Shown here piece by piece: positions 1 through 10,047 of a stretch of DNA of 64,000 nucleotides. Source of the DNA: Accumulibacter sp. GTDB taxonomy: Bacteria > Pseudomonadota > Gammaproteobacteria > Burkholderiales > Rhodocyclaceae. Position 1 is the first letter of the stretch, and each line of letters starts with the position of its first letter. Location of the stretch: positions 124,001-188,000 of the forward strand of contig JACKLW010000008.1 of assembly GCA_024235715.1 (NCBI GenBank), in the 5' to 3' direction. Under the pieces are notes generated by a model. The model saw only the letters and a list, made by a program, of their open reading frames with translations, was not told the origin of the DNA and made no database searches. The translations under genes were made by a program, and so were the position numbers.

Positions 1-1
1 G

Positions 2-112
2 CTGTTTGCCGACGAAGGCGCCAGCAAGCTCAGCGTCTTCGTCGATCCCGGCGAACTTCCGCCACTTGCTCCTGCATCGCCGGGCCGGGCGCTGTGTGCA
101 GGCAGGCACTGA
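2..112 (+). CDS. C-terminal end of an unidentified protein (partial)
   Basis: The frame is open from the window edge and ends at TGA 110-112, giving about 36 residues (begins LFADEGASKLSVFVDPGELPP, split here as LFADEGASKL and SVFVDPGELPP). The 'SVFV(D/E)PG' style is seen near the end of some anti-sigma-factor or RseB-like periplasmic regulators, but this is only a loose resemblance. The upstream part lies outside the window, so family and start cannot be judged. The 130 bases to recC hold no other gene I can support. Confidence 0.3.
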   Translation: MFADEGASKLSVFVDPGELPPLAPASPGRALCAGRH

Positions 113-244
113 GCACGGTCTTGCGCCGGCCGCTCGGCGCGCCTGCCTGTCGCTGCCGCCTGCCCCGGTCGTCGGCATAGCTTTCAGCTAACGTTCCAAG
201 TTATCGTTCGAGTCTTGCCCGATCCGCCGTTCCCGGAGTCCGAT

Positions 245-3200
245 GTGACCGCACCCGTACTGACACCCGGCCTGCTGCTCGTTCACGGCAACAGACCCGA
301 GATGCTGCGGGATCTGGTCGTCGAATGGATGCAGCGCTACCCGCTGGCGCCGCTGGAGAACGAGATCATCCTGGTGCAGAGCAACGGCATCGCGCAGTGG
401 CTCAAGCTGGCACTGGCCGCCGACGCGAAGTTGGCGAGCGAGCAGCCGGACGTGCAGCAGGGCGAAGGACAGAGAGACGAGCGGGCAGACGAGCGGGGCC
501 GGGCGGATAAGGCGCATGGCGGCTGCGGCATCGCTGCCGCGCTCGAGATCTCGCTGCCGGCACGTTTCCAGTGGCAGGTCTATCGTGCGCTGCTCGGCCG
601 GCAGGCGGTCCCGGAGACTTCGCCGTTCGACAAGGCGCGGCTGCTGTGGCGCCTGATGCGCCTGCTGCCGCAGGTGATGGCGCAAAGGGAGTACGCGCCG
701 CTGCTCGGTTTTCTGGCCGACGACGGGGACCGCCGCAAGCGCTTCCAGCTCGCCGAGCGCCTCGCCGACCTCTACGATCAGTACCAGGTGTACCGCGCCG
801 ACTGGCTGGCGGCGTGGGCGGCGGGTGACGATGTACTGATCGACGCAGGGGGCAAACAAACGACACTTGCCGATGAGCAGCGCTGGCAGGCGGCGCTGTG
901 GCGGGCGGTGCTGGCTGACTTGCGGCAAGGGGAGAAGGGTGAGCGGGGTGAGCGCGAGGCAGCGAACGCGAGCCGCGCAGCGGTGCATGCGGCCTTCCTC
1001 GCTTGCGCCGGGAACTGGCCGCCGGGCGAGCGACCCGCCGGACTGCCGCGGCGGGTGATGGTCTTCGGCATTTCCAGCCTGCCGCGACAGTCGCTGGAGG
1101 TGCTCGCCACGCTTGCCCGCTGGACGCAGGTGCTGGTGTGCGTGCATAACCCCTGCGAGCACTACTGGGCCGACATCGTCGCCGACCATGAACTGCTGCG
1201 TGCCGGCAGGTCGCGCCAGCGTCGGCGGCAGGGCTCGCCGACGGAAATCGCCGAGGAACTGCTGCACCTGCACGCGCAGCCGCTGCTCGCCGCCTGGGGC
1301 AAGCAGGGTCGCGACTTCATTCGCCTGCTCGACGAGCAGGACGACGAGCAGGCACGCCGGCGCGCGCTGCCGCAGTTCTCGGCGATCGGGCAGCGCATCG
1401 ATCTGTTCAGTGCCTTCGGCGGCAGGACGCTGCTGCAACAGCTGCAGGATGACATCCTCGACCTGCGCCCATTGTGCGAGACGAGAGGGCACTGGCCGGC
1501 CGTCGATGCCGCCGCTGACGCGTCGATCCGCTTCCACGTCGCGCACAGTGCGCAGCGCGAGGTCGAGATTCTCCACGACCAGTTGCTCGCCGCCTGCAAC
1601 GCCGACGCCAGCCTGCGCCCGCGCGACATCATCGTCATGGTTCCGGAGATCGACAGCTACGCACCGCATATCCAGGCGGTGTTCGGTCTGCTCGACGCCG
1701 GCGATGCGCGCTACCTGCCGTTCAGCATTGCCGATCGGGGCCGGCGCCATTTCGATCCGCTGCTCACTGCGGTGGAGAAGTTGCTGGCCTTGCCGCGATC
1801 GCGGCTGGCGGTCAGCGACCTGCTCGACCTGCTCGACGTGCCGGCGCTGCGCCAGCGCTTCGGCATCGGCGAAGACGATCTGCCGCAATTGCACCGCTGG
1901 ATACGCGGTGCCAACATCCGCTGGGGGCTGCACGCCGAGCAGCGCGCCAGCCTCGATCTGCCGCGGCAGGCGGAGGCGGTGGCGCAGAACACCTGGCTGT
2001 TCGGACTGCGGCGCATGCTGCTCGGCTACGCGGTGGGCGCCGATGCCGCGCCCTGGCAGGAGATCGAGCCCTACGACGAGATCGGCGGCATCGACGCCGC
2101 CCTGCTCGGCCCGCTGGTGCAGTTTGTCGACGCACTGGAAGCGGCCTGGCGAGCGCTGCGCGAGCCGGCGACGGTCGGCGTCTGGTGCCAGCGCCTGCGC
2201 CAGCTGCTGGCCGATTTTTTCATTGCCGATGGCAGCGGCGATGGTGATGGCGGCGACGCCTTCACCCTGTTGCAACTCGACAGCGCACTCGAGCACTGGC
2301 AGGAAGCCTGCGACGAGGCGGCGCTGCGCGAAGCGCTGCCCTTGTCGGTGGTCGGCGAATACTGGCTGAGCCGGCTCGACGAGGGCGGTCTGTCGCAGCG
2401 CTTCTTCGGCGGCGTGGTTACCTTCGCCACGCTGATGCCGATGCGCGCCATCCCCTTCCGGCGCGTCTGCCTGCTCGGCATGAACGATGGCGACTACCCG
2501 CGCGGCCGCATGCCGATGGATTTCGACCTGATGGCCCACGATTACCGGCCGGGAGATCGTTCGCGGCGCGAGGACGATCGCTACCTGTTTCTCGAAGCGC
2601 TGTTGTCGGCACGCGAATGCCTGCACATCTCCTGGGTCGGCCGCAGCATCAACGACAACAGCCTGCGGCCGCCGTCGGTACTGGTCGGGCAGTTGCGCGA
2701 TCACCTCGCTGCCGGCTGGCAGCTTGCCGGCGCGGCGGGTGATTCCCTGCTCGACGCGCTGACCGTCGAGCATCGGCTGCAGGCTTTCAGTCTCGAGTAT
2801 TTCCCGCCGCAGCCGCAACAGTCCGCGCTGTTCACCTACGCGCATGAGTGGCGGCCGGACGCCACTGCGGGCGCCGCGCCGCTGCCCGACGCACACGGCC
2901 TGCTGCCAGCGCTGCAGCGCGACGAGCCGCTGACGCTGCAGGAACTCGGCGACTTTCTCAAGCAGCCGGTGCGCGCGTTCTTTCGCCAGCGTCTGGGCGT
3001 CGCCTTCGAGCGTGATGACCCGGCCAGCGAAGATCAGGAAGCGTTCGACCTCGACGGCCTGGGCCGCTGGCAGGTGCAGGACGAGCTGATCCAGGTACAG
3101 GCCAGGGCCGTCGCGCAGGGGCTGGACCTCGTCGCCGCGCGCGAGTTGTGGCTGGTACGCCTGGCGAGCATCCGGCGCCGCGGCGAGTTGCCCGGCGGCG

Positions 3201-3895
3201 GCTTCGGCGACGCCCTGGCGGACGAGCTGCTGGCGCCGATGGACGAGCTCTTCGCGCGCTACCAGGACGCGCTTGCGCGCTGGCCGCTGGCGCTCGAGGG
3301 CGAGCAGGAGATTCGCTTCCAGGCCGAGGTCGAAGGGCAGCCGCTGGAACTCGCCGATTGGCTCGGCGGCATGCGCAGCAATGGCGCCGGGGAGCGTGGC
3401 CGGGTGGTGCTGGAGAGCAGCGACCTGGTCAGGAACAGGCACTACCGGGGCGACAGGCTGATTCGCCACTGGGTCAGACACCTGGCATTGCAGCTGGCCG
3501 GTGGGCCGTTGACGACACTGGTCCTCAGCAAGGTGGGCGATGTCGAGCTGCCGGCCCTCGAGCCGGCGCAGGCCGCGTCGCATCTGAATGCGCTGCTGGC
3601 GGCATGGCAACGGGGAATGCGCGGCCCTCTGCCGCTGGCGGCGCGGACCGCGTTCGAGTTCCTGAGGGAGGGAATCGACAAGGCCTGCGAGACCTACGAA
3701 GGCACATCCTGGCAGCCGATTGGCGAGCGCCAGACCGACGCCTGTCTGCTGCGCGCCTATCCGGACTTTGCCGCCCTGACCGGGAGCGGCGAGTTTGCCA
3801 GACTGGCCGGGATGCTGCTGGGTCCGCTGCTCGAAGCGATTCCGGCGCGCGACAGGCCGGCCCGGTCCGGCAAGACCGCAGGAGAAGCGGCATGA
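245..3895 (+). CDS. recC: Exodeoxyribonuclease V (RecBCD) gamma subunit RecC
   Basis: RecC is the Chi-recognition and scaffold subunit of the RecBCD helicase-nuclease, which processes double-strand breaks for RecA loading. The protein is about 1216 residues, close to the usual 1100-1200. Its N-terminus (LLLVHGNRPEMLRDL, then ILVQSNGIAQWL) follows the RecC pattern 'HSNR...ILVQS.GMAQWL'. The C-terminal half carries the inactive nuclease-like fold. The frame is open from TTG 215, but GTG 245 is preferred: it has GGAG 8 bases upstream and gives the normal N-terminal length. It overlaps recB by ATGA at 3892-3895, so the two are translationally coupled. A Ser/Arg/Glu-rich insert around residues 65-90 is unusual. 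Family assignment is firm; the exact start is less so. Confidence 0.93.
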   Translation: MTAPVLTPGLLLVHGNRPEMLRDLVVEWMQRYPLAPLENEIILVQSNGIAQWLKLALAADAKLASEQPDVQQGEGQRDERADERGRADKAHGGCGIAAALEISLPARFQWQVYRALLGRQAVPETSPFDKARLLWRLMRLLPQVMAQREYAPLLGFLADDGDRRKRFQLAERLADLYDQYQVYRADWLAAWAAGDDVLIDAGGKQTTLADEQRWQAALWRAVLADLRQGEKGERGEREAANASRAAVHAAFLACAGNWPPGERPAGLPRRVMVFGISSLPRQSLEVLATLARWTQVLVCVHNPCEHYWADIVADHELLRAGRSRQRRRQGSPTEIAEELLHLHAQPLLAAWGKQGRDFIRLLDEQDDEQARRRALPQFSAIGQRIDLFSAFGGRTLLQQLQDDILDLRPLCETRGHWPAVDAAADASIRFHVAHSAQREVEILHDQLLAACNADASLRPRDIIVMVPEIDSYAPHIQAVFGLLDAGDARYLPFSIADRGRRHFDPLLTAVEKLLALPRSRLAVSDLLDLLDVPALRQRFGIGEDDLPQLHRWIRGANIRWGLHAEQRASLDLPRQAEAVAQNTWLFGLRRMLLGYAVGADAAPWQEIEPYDEIGGIDAALLGPLVQFVDALEAAWRALREPATVGVWCQRLRQLLADFFIADGSGDGDGGDAFTLLQLDSALEHWQEACDEAALREALPLSVVGEYWLSRLDEGGLSQRFFGGVVTFATLMPMRAIPFRRVCLLGMNDGDYPRGRMPMDFDLMAHDYRPGDRSRREDDRYLFLEALLSARECLHISWVGRSINDNSLRPPSVLVGQLRDHLAAGWQLAGAAGDSLLDALTVEHRLQAFSLEYFPPQPQQSALFTYAHEWRPDATAGAAPLPDAHGLLPALQRDEPLTLQELGDFLKQPVRAFFRQRLGVAFERDDPASEDQEAFDLDGLGRWQVQDELIQVQARAVAQGLDLVAARELWLVRLASIRRRGELPGGGFGDALADELLAPMDELFARYQDALARWPLALEGEQEIRFQAEVEGQPLELADWLGGMRSNGAGERGRVVLESSDLVRNRHYRGDRLIRHWVRHLALQLAGGPLTTLVLSKVGDVELPALEPAQAASHLNALLAAWQRGMRGPLPLAARTAFEFLREGIDKACETYEGTSWQPIGERQTDACLLRAYPDFAALTGSGEFARLAGMLLGPLLEAIPARDRPARSGKTAGEAA

Positions 3896-6800
3896 ACCAG
3901 GCACCGCCTGCGGCCGTCGCCAGCACGCTGCCGGCGCCGCTGGATACCTTGCGCTTTCCACTGCACGGCAGCCACCTCATCGAGGCCAGCGCCGGCACCG
4001 GCAAGACGTTCACCATCGCTGCGCTGTACGTTCGCCTGGTGCTCGGGCATGGCGGCGCAGACGCCTACGGACGCGCCCTGACACCGGGCGAGATTCTCGT
4101 CGTCACCTTCACCGATGCGGCGACCCAGGAGTTGCGCGACCGCATTCGCAGCCGTCTGGCGGTGGCGGCGGACGCCTTCCGTGTCGATCCGGGAAGCATC
4201 GGCAGCGCGTCGCCCGGTCAGGATCCCTGGCACGGGCTGCGCGCGGAATACCCGCCCGAGCAGTGGCCAGTCTGCGCCCGCAAGCTGCAACTGGCCGCCG
4301 AAGCGATGGACGAGGCAGCCGTGTCGACCATTCACAGCTGGTGCAACCGCATGCTGCGCGAACATGCCTTCGACAGCGACAGCCTGTTCACCCAGGAACT
4401 GGAGACCGACCAGCGCGAGTTGCTCTCGGAAGTGGTGCGCGACTACTGGCGCAGCTTCATGGTCGCGCTGGACGCCGACGCGGTCGCCGAGGTGCGCCAG
4501 TGGTGGTCCGGCCCGGCAGCGCTTCAAGTCAGTATTGGCGGCCTTCTCGAGCATGCCGGTCTGCTGCCTGCCGCGCTGCGCGCACCGGCAGAAGCGCTGC
4601 GCGAAGCACTCGCCGACAGGCAGCAGCGACTGGCCGAGATCAAGGCGCCCTGGTCGGCGTGGGTCGATGAACTGCAGACCTTGCTCGACACGGCGCGCGA
4701 CAAGAAGCAGTTGAATGGCAGCAAGTTGAAGAAGAACAACTACGACGCCTGGCTGCAGTGCTTGGCACGGTGGCGCGACGACCGCGGGAGCGTGAACCCG
4801 GGCCTCACCGAAGCCGCAACGCGGCGCCTGACGCCAGACGGCATGGCCGAAGCGTGGAATGGCGCCGCCGCCCCGCGACACCCCGCACTCGACGCCATTG
4901 CGGCGCTCGCTGGCCAGCTGGCGGCGCTTCCCGACGCCCGCCAGGAACTGCTGTGTCACGCTGCACGCTGGGTCGCGGCGCGTTTCGCGGCCGAGCAGGC
5001 GCGCTGCGCGCAGATCGGTTTCAATGACCTGCTGACCCGGCTCGACGCCGCTCTGCAGGGCGCCAACGGCGGCCGGCTGGCCGACATCATCCGGCGCCAG
5101 TTCCCTGCCGCCCTGATCGACGAATTCCAGGACACCGACCCGGTGCAGTACCGTATCTTCGATGCCGTCTATCGCGTCGCGGAGAATGCTCCGGATACCG
5201 CGCTGATCCTGATCGGCGACCCCAAGCAGGCGATCTACGCCTTTCGCGGTGCCGACATCCACACCTATCTGGCTGCCAGACGCGCCTGTGGCGGGCGGCT
5301 GCATACGCTGCGGACGAACTTTCGCTCGACCGCCGCCATGGTGGCGGCGACCAATCACTGCTTTGCCGTCGCCGAAGCGCGCACGAACGGCGAGGGGGCT
5401 TTTCTCTTCCGCAGCGACACCGACAACCCGGTGCCCTTCGTCGCCGTTGCCGCCGCGGGGCGACAGGACGAGTTGCAGGCAGCAGGCCGGCGCCTGCCGG
5501 CACTCACCGCCTGGTGGCTGCCGGCGGGCGCCGACGGCAAGTCCCTGAGCAGGGACGCGTACTTCGAGCAGATGGCTGCCGCCTGTGCCAGTGAGATGGT
5601 GCGCCTGCTCAATCTCGGCCAGGCCGGCCAGGCCGGCTTCGCGGGCAGGACGGGGTCGCAACCGCTGCGGCCCGCGGACATGGCGGTGCTGGTCAACAAC
5701 CGCAGGGAGGCCGATGCCATCCGCGGCGCCCTGGCGCAACGCGGCGTGCGCAGCGTCTATCTGTCGGACAAGGACTCCGTCTTCGAGAGCGCCGAGGCAG
5801 TCGAGTTGCAGCACTGGCTCGCCGCCTGTGCCGAACCCGACGACGCGCGCCTGCTGCGCGCCGCACTGGCCACTGCCACCCTGGATCTGAGCTGGCGGGA
5901 ACTCGATGGCCTGAACCATGACGAGCTCGCCTGGGAGGCGCGCGTCCTGCAGTTTCGTGCCTACCGTGACTGCTGGCGTCGCCAGGGCGTGCTGCCCATG
6001 CTGCGCCGGCTGCTCAATGATTTCGAGCTTCCGGCGCGGCTGCTCGGCCAGGGCAGGGCGCTCGAAGAACGCAAGGGGGCTGCGCGCAGCGGCGAACGTA
6101 TCCTGACCAATGTCCTGCATCTCTCCGAACTGCTGCAGCAGGCGAGCACGCTGCTCGACGGCGAGCACGCGCTGATCCGCTACCTGGCCGAACAGCAGCA
6201 GGATGCCGCGAGCAATGGCCGGGACGCACGCCAGCTGCGCCTGGAGAGCGACGCCGACCTGGTGCAGGTGGTCACCGTGCACAAGTCGAAAGGGCTGGAG
6301 TATCCGCTGGTCTTCCTGCCGTTTGCCTGCAACTTCCGACCGAGCAAGGGCAGCGATCTGCCGCTGAAATGGCACGACGAACAGGGTGCGCTGCAGCTCT
6401 CGCTCGCCGCAGACCCCGCCATCCTCGAGCGGGCGGATGGCGAGCGCCTCGGCGAAGACCTGCGCAAGCTCTACGTCGCCCTGACGCGCGCGCGCTATGC
6501 GACCTGGGTGGGGTGCGCGCCGCTCAAGGATCTGGAACGTAGCGCCTTCGCCTACCTGCTTGGCGGTGGGCGGGCGATCGAAGCCACCGCCCTGGCAGCG
6601 GTGCTGGACGCCTGGCGCGATGGCTGTCCGGACGTGCTCGTCGCGCCGGCGCCGGCGCCCGCTGGCGAGCGCTTCGAGGCGCGCGCGCCGAGCATTGCTG
6701 CCGGCGTGGCAAGAACATCGCAGCGCGTCGTCCGCGAGCATTGGTGGATTGCCAGCTATTCGGCCTTGCAGACCGATGCGGCGGGTGTTGGCGTAGCGGC

Positions 6801-7707
6801 CGTCTCGGCCACCATGGCGGCCGAGACGCCGAGCGAAGAGGTCTTCCAGGAGACGCTGGCGGCGCAGAAGGCGGTGCCCGAAGCAGACCGGCTGCCCCCA
6901 GCTCCACGCACAGGCGCCTCGCTGGCGGCGGCCCGCATCGGCTCCTTGCACGAATTTCCACGCGGCGCCGAAGCGGGGACTTTCCTGCACGACCTGCTCG
7001 AAGCGGTGGCCAGGCAGGGCTTCGGCGCAGGCGCTGGCGATCAGCTGCTGCAGCGAGACATGATCGCGCGCCGGTGCCAGGCGCGCGGCTGGGTACACTG
7101 GATCGAGCCACTGAGCGCCTGGCTGCAGCATTTCCTGCGCACGCCACTGCGGCTTTCGCTGCCCGGCGCGCCGCAGGTCGCGCCGCGTCTGTGCGAACTG
7201 GCTGCGGCGATGCCCGAGATGGAGTTCTGGCTGGCCGTGCACGGCGCAGACAGTACGTGTATCGACGCGCTGGTCTGCCAGCACACGCTCGACGGGGCGG
7301 CGCGCCCCGCGCTGCGGCCGGCGCAGTTGAACGGCATGCTCAAGGGCTTCATCGATCTCGTCTTCGAGTACCAGGGGCGCTACTACATCGCCGACTACAA
7401 GTCGAACCGGCTGGGCCCCGACGATGCCGCCTACACTTCGGAGGCCATGCGCACCGCGGTTCTGCACGCGCGCTACGAACTGCAGTACGTGCTCTATCTG
7501 CTCGCCCTGCATCGCCTGCTCAAGTCGCGCCTGCCCGGTTACGACTACGACCGCCACGTTGGCGGTGCAATCTACATTTTCCTGCGCGGGGTTTTCGGCG
7601 CCAGTCAGGGGCTGCACGTCGAGCGACCACCGCGCGCCTTGATCGAGGCACTCGATGCGCTGTTTGCGCGCCGCGGCGGCGGTGAAATGACAGGCGAGCA
7701 GCGATGA
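3892..7707 (+). CDS. recB: Exodeoxyribonuclease V beta subunit RecB (helicase and nuclease)
   Basis: RecB is the 3'-5' SF1A helicase and the only nuclease of RecBCD. The Walker A motif ASAGTGKT is at residues 32-39, the Walker B region (LIDEFQDTD) near 407-416, and motif VHKSKGLEYP in the second RecA-like half. The C-terminal nuclease domain shows FIDLVFEYQGRYYIADYKSN (about 1153-1173), containing the D...DYK catalytic core. Length is 1271 residues, normal for the family (about 1180 in E. coli). The frame is open further upstream, inside recC, but ATG 3892 is chosen because AGGAG lies just before it and it overlaps the recC stop as ATGA. RecD follows with another ATGA overlap. Confidence 0.95.
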   Translation: MNQAPPAAVASTLPAPLDTLRFPLHGSHLIEASAGTGKTFTIAALYVRLVLGHGGADAYGRALTPGEILVVTFTDAATQELRDRIRSRLAVAADAFRVDPGSIGSASPGQDPWHGLRAEYPPEQWPVCARKLQLAAEAMDEAAVSTIHSWCNRMLREHAFDSDSLFTQELETDQRELLSEVVRDYWRSFMVALDADAVAEVRQWWSGPAALQVSIGGLLEHAGLLPAALRAPAEALREALADRQQRLAEIKAPWSAWVDELQTLLDTARDKKQLNGSKLKKNNYDAWLQCLARWRDDRGSVNPGLTEAATRRLTPDGMAEAWNGAAAPRHPALDAIAALAGQLAALPDARQELLCHAARWVAARFAAEQARCAQIGFNDLLTRLDAALQGANGGRLADIIRRQFPAALIDEFQDTDPVQYRIFDAVYRVAENAPDTALILIGDPKQAIYAFRGADIHTYLAARRACGGRLHTLRTNFRSTAAMVAATNHCFAVAEARTNGEGAFLFRSDTDNPVPFVAVAAAGRQDELQAAGRRLPALTAWWLPAGADGKSLSRDAYFEQMAAACASEMVRLLNLGQAGQAGFAGRTGSQPLRPADMAVLVNNRREADAIRGALAQRGVRSVYLSDKDSVFESAEAVELQHWLAACAEPDDARLLRAALATATLDLSWRELDGLNHDELAWEARVLQFRAYRDCWRRQGVLPMLRRLLNDFELPARLLGQGRALEERKGAARSGERILTNVLHLSELLQQASTLLDGEHALIRYLAEQQQDAASNGRDARQLRLESDADLVQVVTVHKSKGLEYPLVFLPFACNFRPSKGSDLPLKWHDEQGALQLSLAADPAILERADGERLGEDLRKLYVALTRARYATWVGCAPLKDLERSAFAYLLGGGRAIEATALAAVLDAWRDGCPDVLVAPAPAPAGERFEARAPSIAAGVARTSQRVVREHWWIASYSALQTDAAGVGVAAVSATMAAETPSEEVFQETLAAQKAVPEADRLPPAPRTGASLAAARIGSLHEFPRGAEAGTFLHDLLEAVARQGFGAGAGDQLLQRDMIARRCQARGWVHWIEPLSAWLQHFLRTPLRLSLPGAPQVAPRLCELAAAMPEMEFWLAVHGADSTCIDALVCQHTLDGAARPALRPAQLNGMLKGFIDLVFEYQGRYYIADYKSNRLGPDDAAYTSEAMRTAVLHARYELQYVLYLLALHRLLKSRLPGYDYDRHVGGAIYIFLRGVFGASQGLHVERPPRALIEALDALFARRGGGEMTGEQR

Positions 7708-9803
7708 ATGCCCAAGATTTCGACGCCCGCGAGACGATGCAGGCCCTGCTGGCACGCTGGACGGAGCGGCAATGGCTGCGTCCGCTGGACTGGGCGTTTG
7801 CCGACTTCCTGTGCCGGGAAGTCCCCGACGCACCGCCGTTCCTGATTCTCGCCGCCGCCCTGGCCAGCCACCAGGTCGGGCGCGGCCATGCCTGCCTGGA
7901 TATGGAGGCGACGCTGAAAGCGCCGGCTTTCGCGCTGTCGCTGCCACCCGAGGGCGCGGCGGCGGGCGCGACTGCGGCTGACGAGGGCGATCCACCACCG
8001 CTGCCCGGCGAAGTCCTCGATGGCCTGAGCCTGAGCCAGTGGCGGCAGGCGCTCACGCATCCGCGGCTGGTCGGCGCCGGCAGCGGCAACACGCCGCTGG
8101 TACGCATTGGTGCGCGCCTTTACCTGCGCCGCTACTGGCAGTACGAGCAGGACGTGCGTGCCGAGATCCAGCGCCGTCTGGCGATGTCGACCCGTTTGCA
8201 GGCAGCGCTGCCGGTCGCCGCGATGCGCCAGACCCTCGATGCCCTGTTTCCGCCAGCAACGGCCGCCGTCGGCTCCGCCGACTGGCAGAAGATCGCCTGT
8301 GCTCTGGCCGCGCGCAGCGGCTTCAGCATCGTCACCGGCGGCCCCGGTACCGGCAAGACGACGACGGTCGTCAGCCTGCTGGCACTGCTGCAGGCACTGG
8401 CGCTCGGCGCCCCGCTCCCCGGAAAGCCGGCGCGACCCCTGCGCATCCGCCTGGCGGCGCCTACCGGCAAGGCCGCCGCCCGCCTCAACGCGTCGATCGC
8501 CAATGCCGTGGCCCGCCTGCCGCTGGCCGCGCTTCCGCAAGGAGAGGCGGTACGCGCTGCCATCCCGGTTACCGTGAGCACCCTGCATCGCCTGCTCGGC
8601 AGCCGGTCCGAGAGCCGCCGCTTTCGCCACCATGCCGGCAATCCGCTGGCACTCGACCTGCTGGTGATCGACGAAGCGTCGATGGTCGACCTGGAGATGA
8701 TGGCCGCCGTGCTCGCCGCGCTGCCCGCTTCGGCGCGGCTGATCCTGCTCGGTGACAAGGATCAGCTGGCCTCGGTCGAGGCCGGCGCGGTGCTCGGCGA
8801 ATTGTGCCAGCGTGCCCGCGACGGCCACTATACGCCGGCGACCCGAGACTGGTTGGAGGAGGCCAGTGGCGAATGCCTGGCGCCGGTCCTGCTTGATGCC
8901 GCCGGCAGCGCACTCGACCAGGCGGTGGTGACGCTTCGTCACAGCCACCGCTTTTCCTCGGGCAGTGGCATCGGCCAGCTGGCCGATGCGGTAAACGCCG
9001 GTGACAGCGCGAGACTGAGGCAGATCTGGCAGCAGGCGCACGCTGACCTCGCCCTGCTGCCGCTTGCCGCCGGCGACGAGGCGGACTTCCGGGCGCTGAT
9101 CGTCGATGGTGGCCTGGCAGCCGGGCCTGCCGCCAAAGCGTCAGGCGTACAGCGCAAGGGCTATCGGCATTATCTGGAGACCCTGCAACAGCAGCAGCCG
9201 GCGCTGGACGCCGGCAAGGAAGCGTTCGACGAATGGGCGAGGACGGTGTTGCACGCGCACGGCGAGTTCCAGGTGCTGTGCGCGCTGCGTCGCGGCCCCT
9301 GGGGTGTCGCGGGACTCAACCAGCGGATTGCCCGGGTCTTGCGTGAAAACGGCCTTATTCAGGCGAGTGACGGCTGGTATCCCGGTCGCCCGGTGCTGGT
9401 CACGCGCAACGACTATGGCCTGGGACTGATGAACGGCGACATCGGCATTACCCTGGCGCTGCCCGGCGCAAGCGATCCGGACTGGACGCCGCGCGTCGCC
9501 TTTCCCGCCGGCGACGCCGGCCAGGGAATCAGGTGGGTCCTGCCGAGCCGGCTGCAGGCCGTGGAAACGGCCTACGCGCTCACCGTGCACAAATCACAGG
9601 GCTCGGAATTTGCCCACGCCGCGCTGCTCCTGCCCGAAGCGCTCAGCCCCATCCTTACCCGCGAACTGCTGTACACCGGCATCACCCGTGCCCGCGCCTT
9701 GCTGACCGTGGCCACGCCGGGTACGCAGCGGCTCCTGGAAGAGGCCGCGCAAAGGCCGGTCCTGCGTGCGAGTGGTTTGCTGGCGGAGGGCGGGTGGCGT
9801 TGA
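7704..9803 (+). CDS. recD: Exodeoxyribonuclease V alpha subunit RecD (5'-3' helicase)
   Basis: RecD is the fast 5'-3' SF1B helicase of RecBCD. The 699-residue protein has Walker A GGPGTGKTTT near residue 213, Walker B VIDEASMVDLEMM near 321, and the C-terminal motif TVHKSQGSEF near 627 followed by LYTGITRAR, all diagnostic for RecD. The start ATG overlaps the recB stop (ATGA). The gene order recC-recB-recD as one tightly coupled operon is common in Proteobacteria, although E. coli places ptrA between recC and recB. No sign of damage is seen. Confidence 0.95.
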   Translation: MNAQDFDARETMQALLARWTERQWLRPLDWAFADFLCREVPDAPPFLILAAALASHQVGRGHACLDMEATLKAPAFALSLPPEGAAAGATAADEGDPPPLPGEVLDGLSLSQWRQALTHPRLVGAGSGNTPLVRIGARLYLRRYWQYEQDVRAEIQRRLAMSTRLQAALPVAAMRQTLDALFPPATAAVGSADWQKIACALAARSGFSIVTGGPGTGKTTTVVSLLALLQALALGAPLPGKPARPLRIRLAAPTGKAAARLNASIANAVARLPLAALPQGEAVRAAIPVTVSTLHRLLGSRSESRRFRHHAGNPLALDLLVIDEASMVDLEMMAAVLAALPASARLILLGDKDQLASVEAGAVLGELCQRARDGHYTPATRDWLEEASGECLAPVLLDAAGSALDQAVVTLRHSHRFSSGSGIGQLADAVNAGDSARLRQIWQQAHADLALLPLAAGDEADFRALIVDGGLAAGPAAKASGVQRKGYRHYLETLQQQQPALDAGKEAFDEWARTVLHAHGEFQVLCALRRGPWGVAGLNQRIARVLRENGLIQASDGWYPGRPVLVTRNDYGLGLMNGDIGITLALPGASDPDWTPRVAFPAGDAGQGIRWVLPSRLQAVETAYALTVHKSQGSEFAHAALLLPEALSPILTRELLYTGITRARALLTVATPGTQRLLEEAAQRPVLRASGLLAEGGWR

Positions 9804-10047
9804 TTTCCGAGGTCGCGCCCGGGTAATTCGCGATCGCGCGATCAAGGCGTGCAGGCTCGCGCCTGGCCCGTGCCGCCGGCCAGTCTGCAGGATGCGGACG
9901 CCACCCGGAATCGCGGCTGCCCGAGTGGCCGCCAGGAATCGTGAAATAAACTGTCTTGCGTGTCCGGCCAACCGCTCTCTCGCGCGTTAAGTGCCCATCC
10001 GTGCCTGTTCGTCCTTGTCGATGGCGAGCTTTTTGAGACCCGAAGTC

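Noticed and set aside
188-7998. Very long antisense open frames opposite recC and recB (1257 and 1413 codons)
   Set aside because: They mirror strongly supported recC/recB frames in GC-rich DNA and translate to low-complexity Arg/Gln/Ala-rich text without domains.
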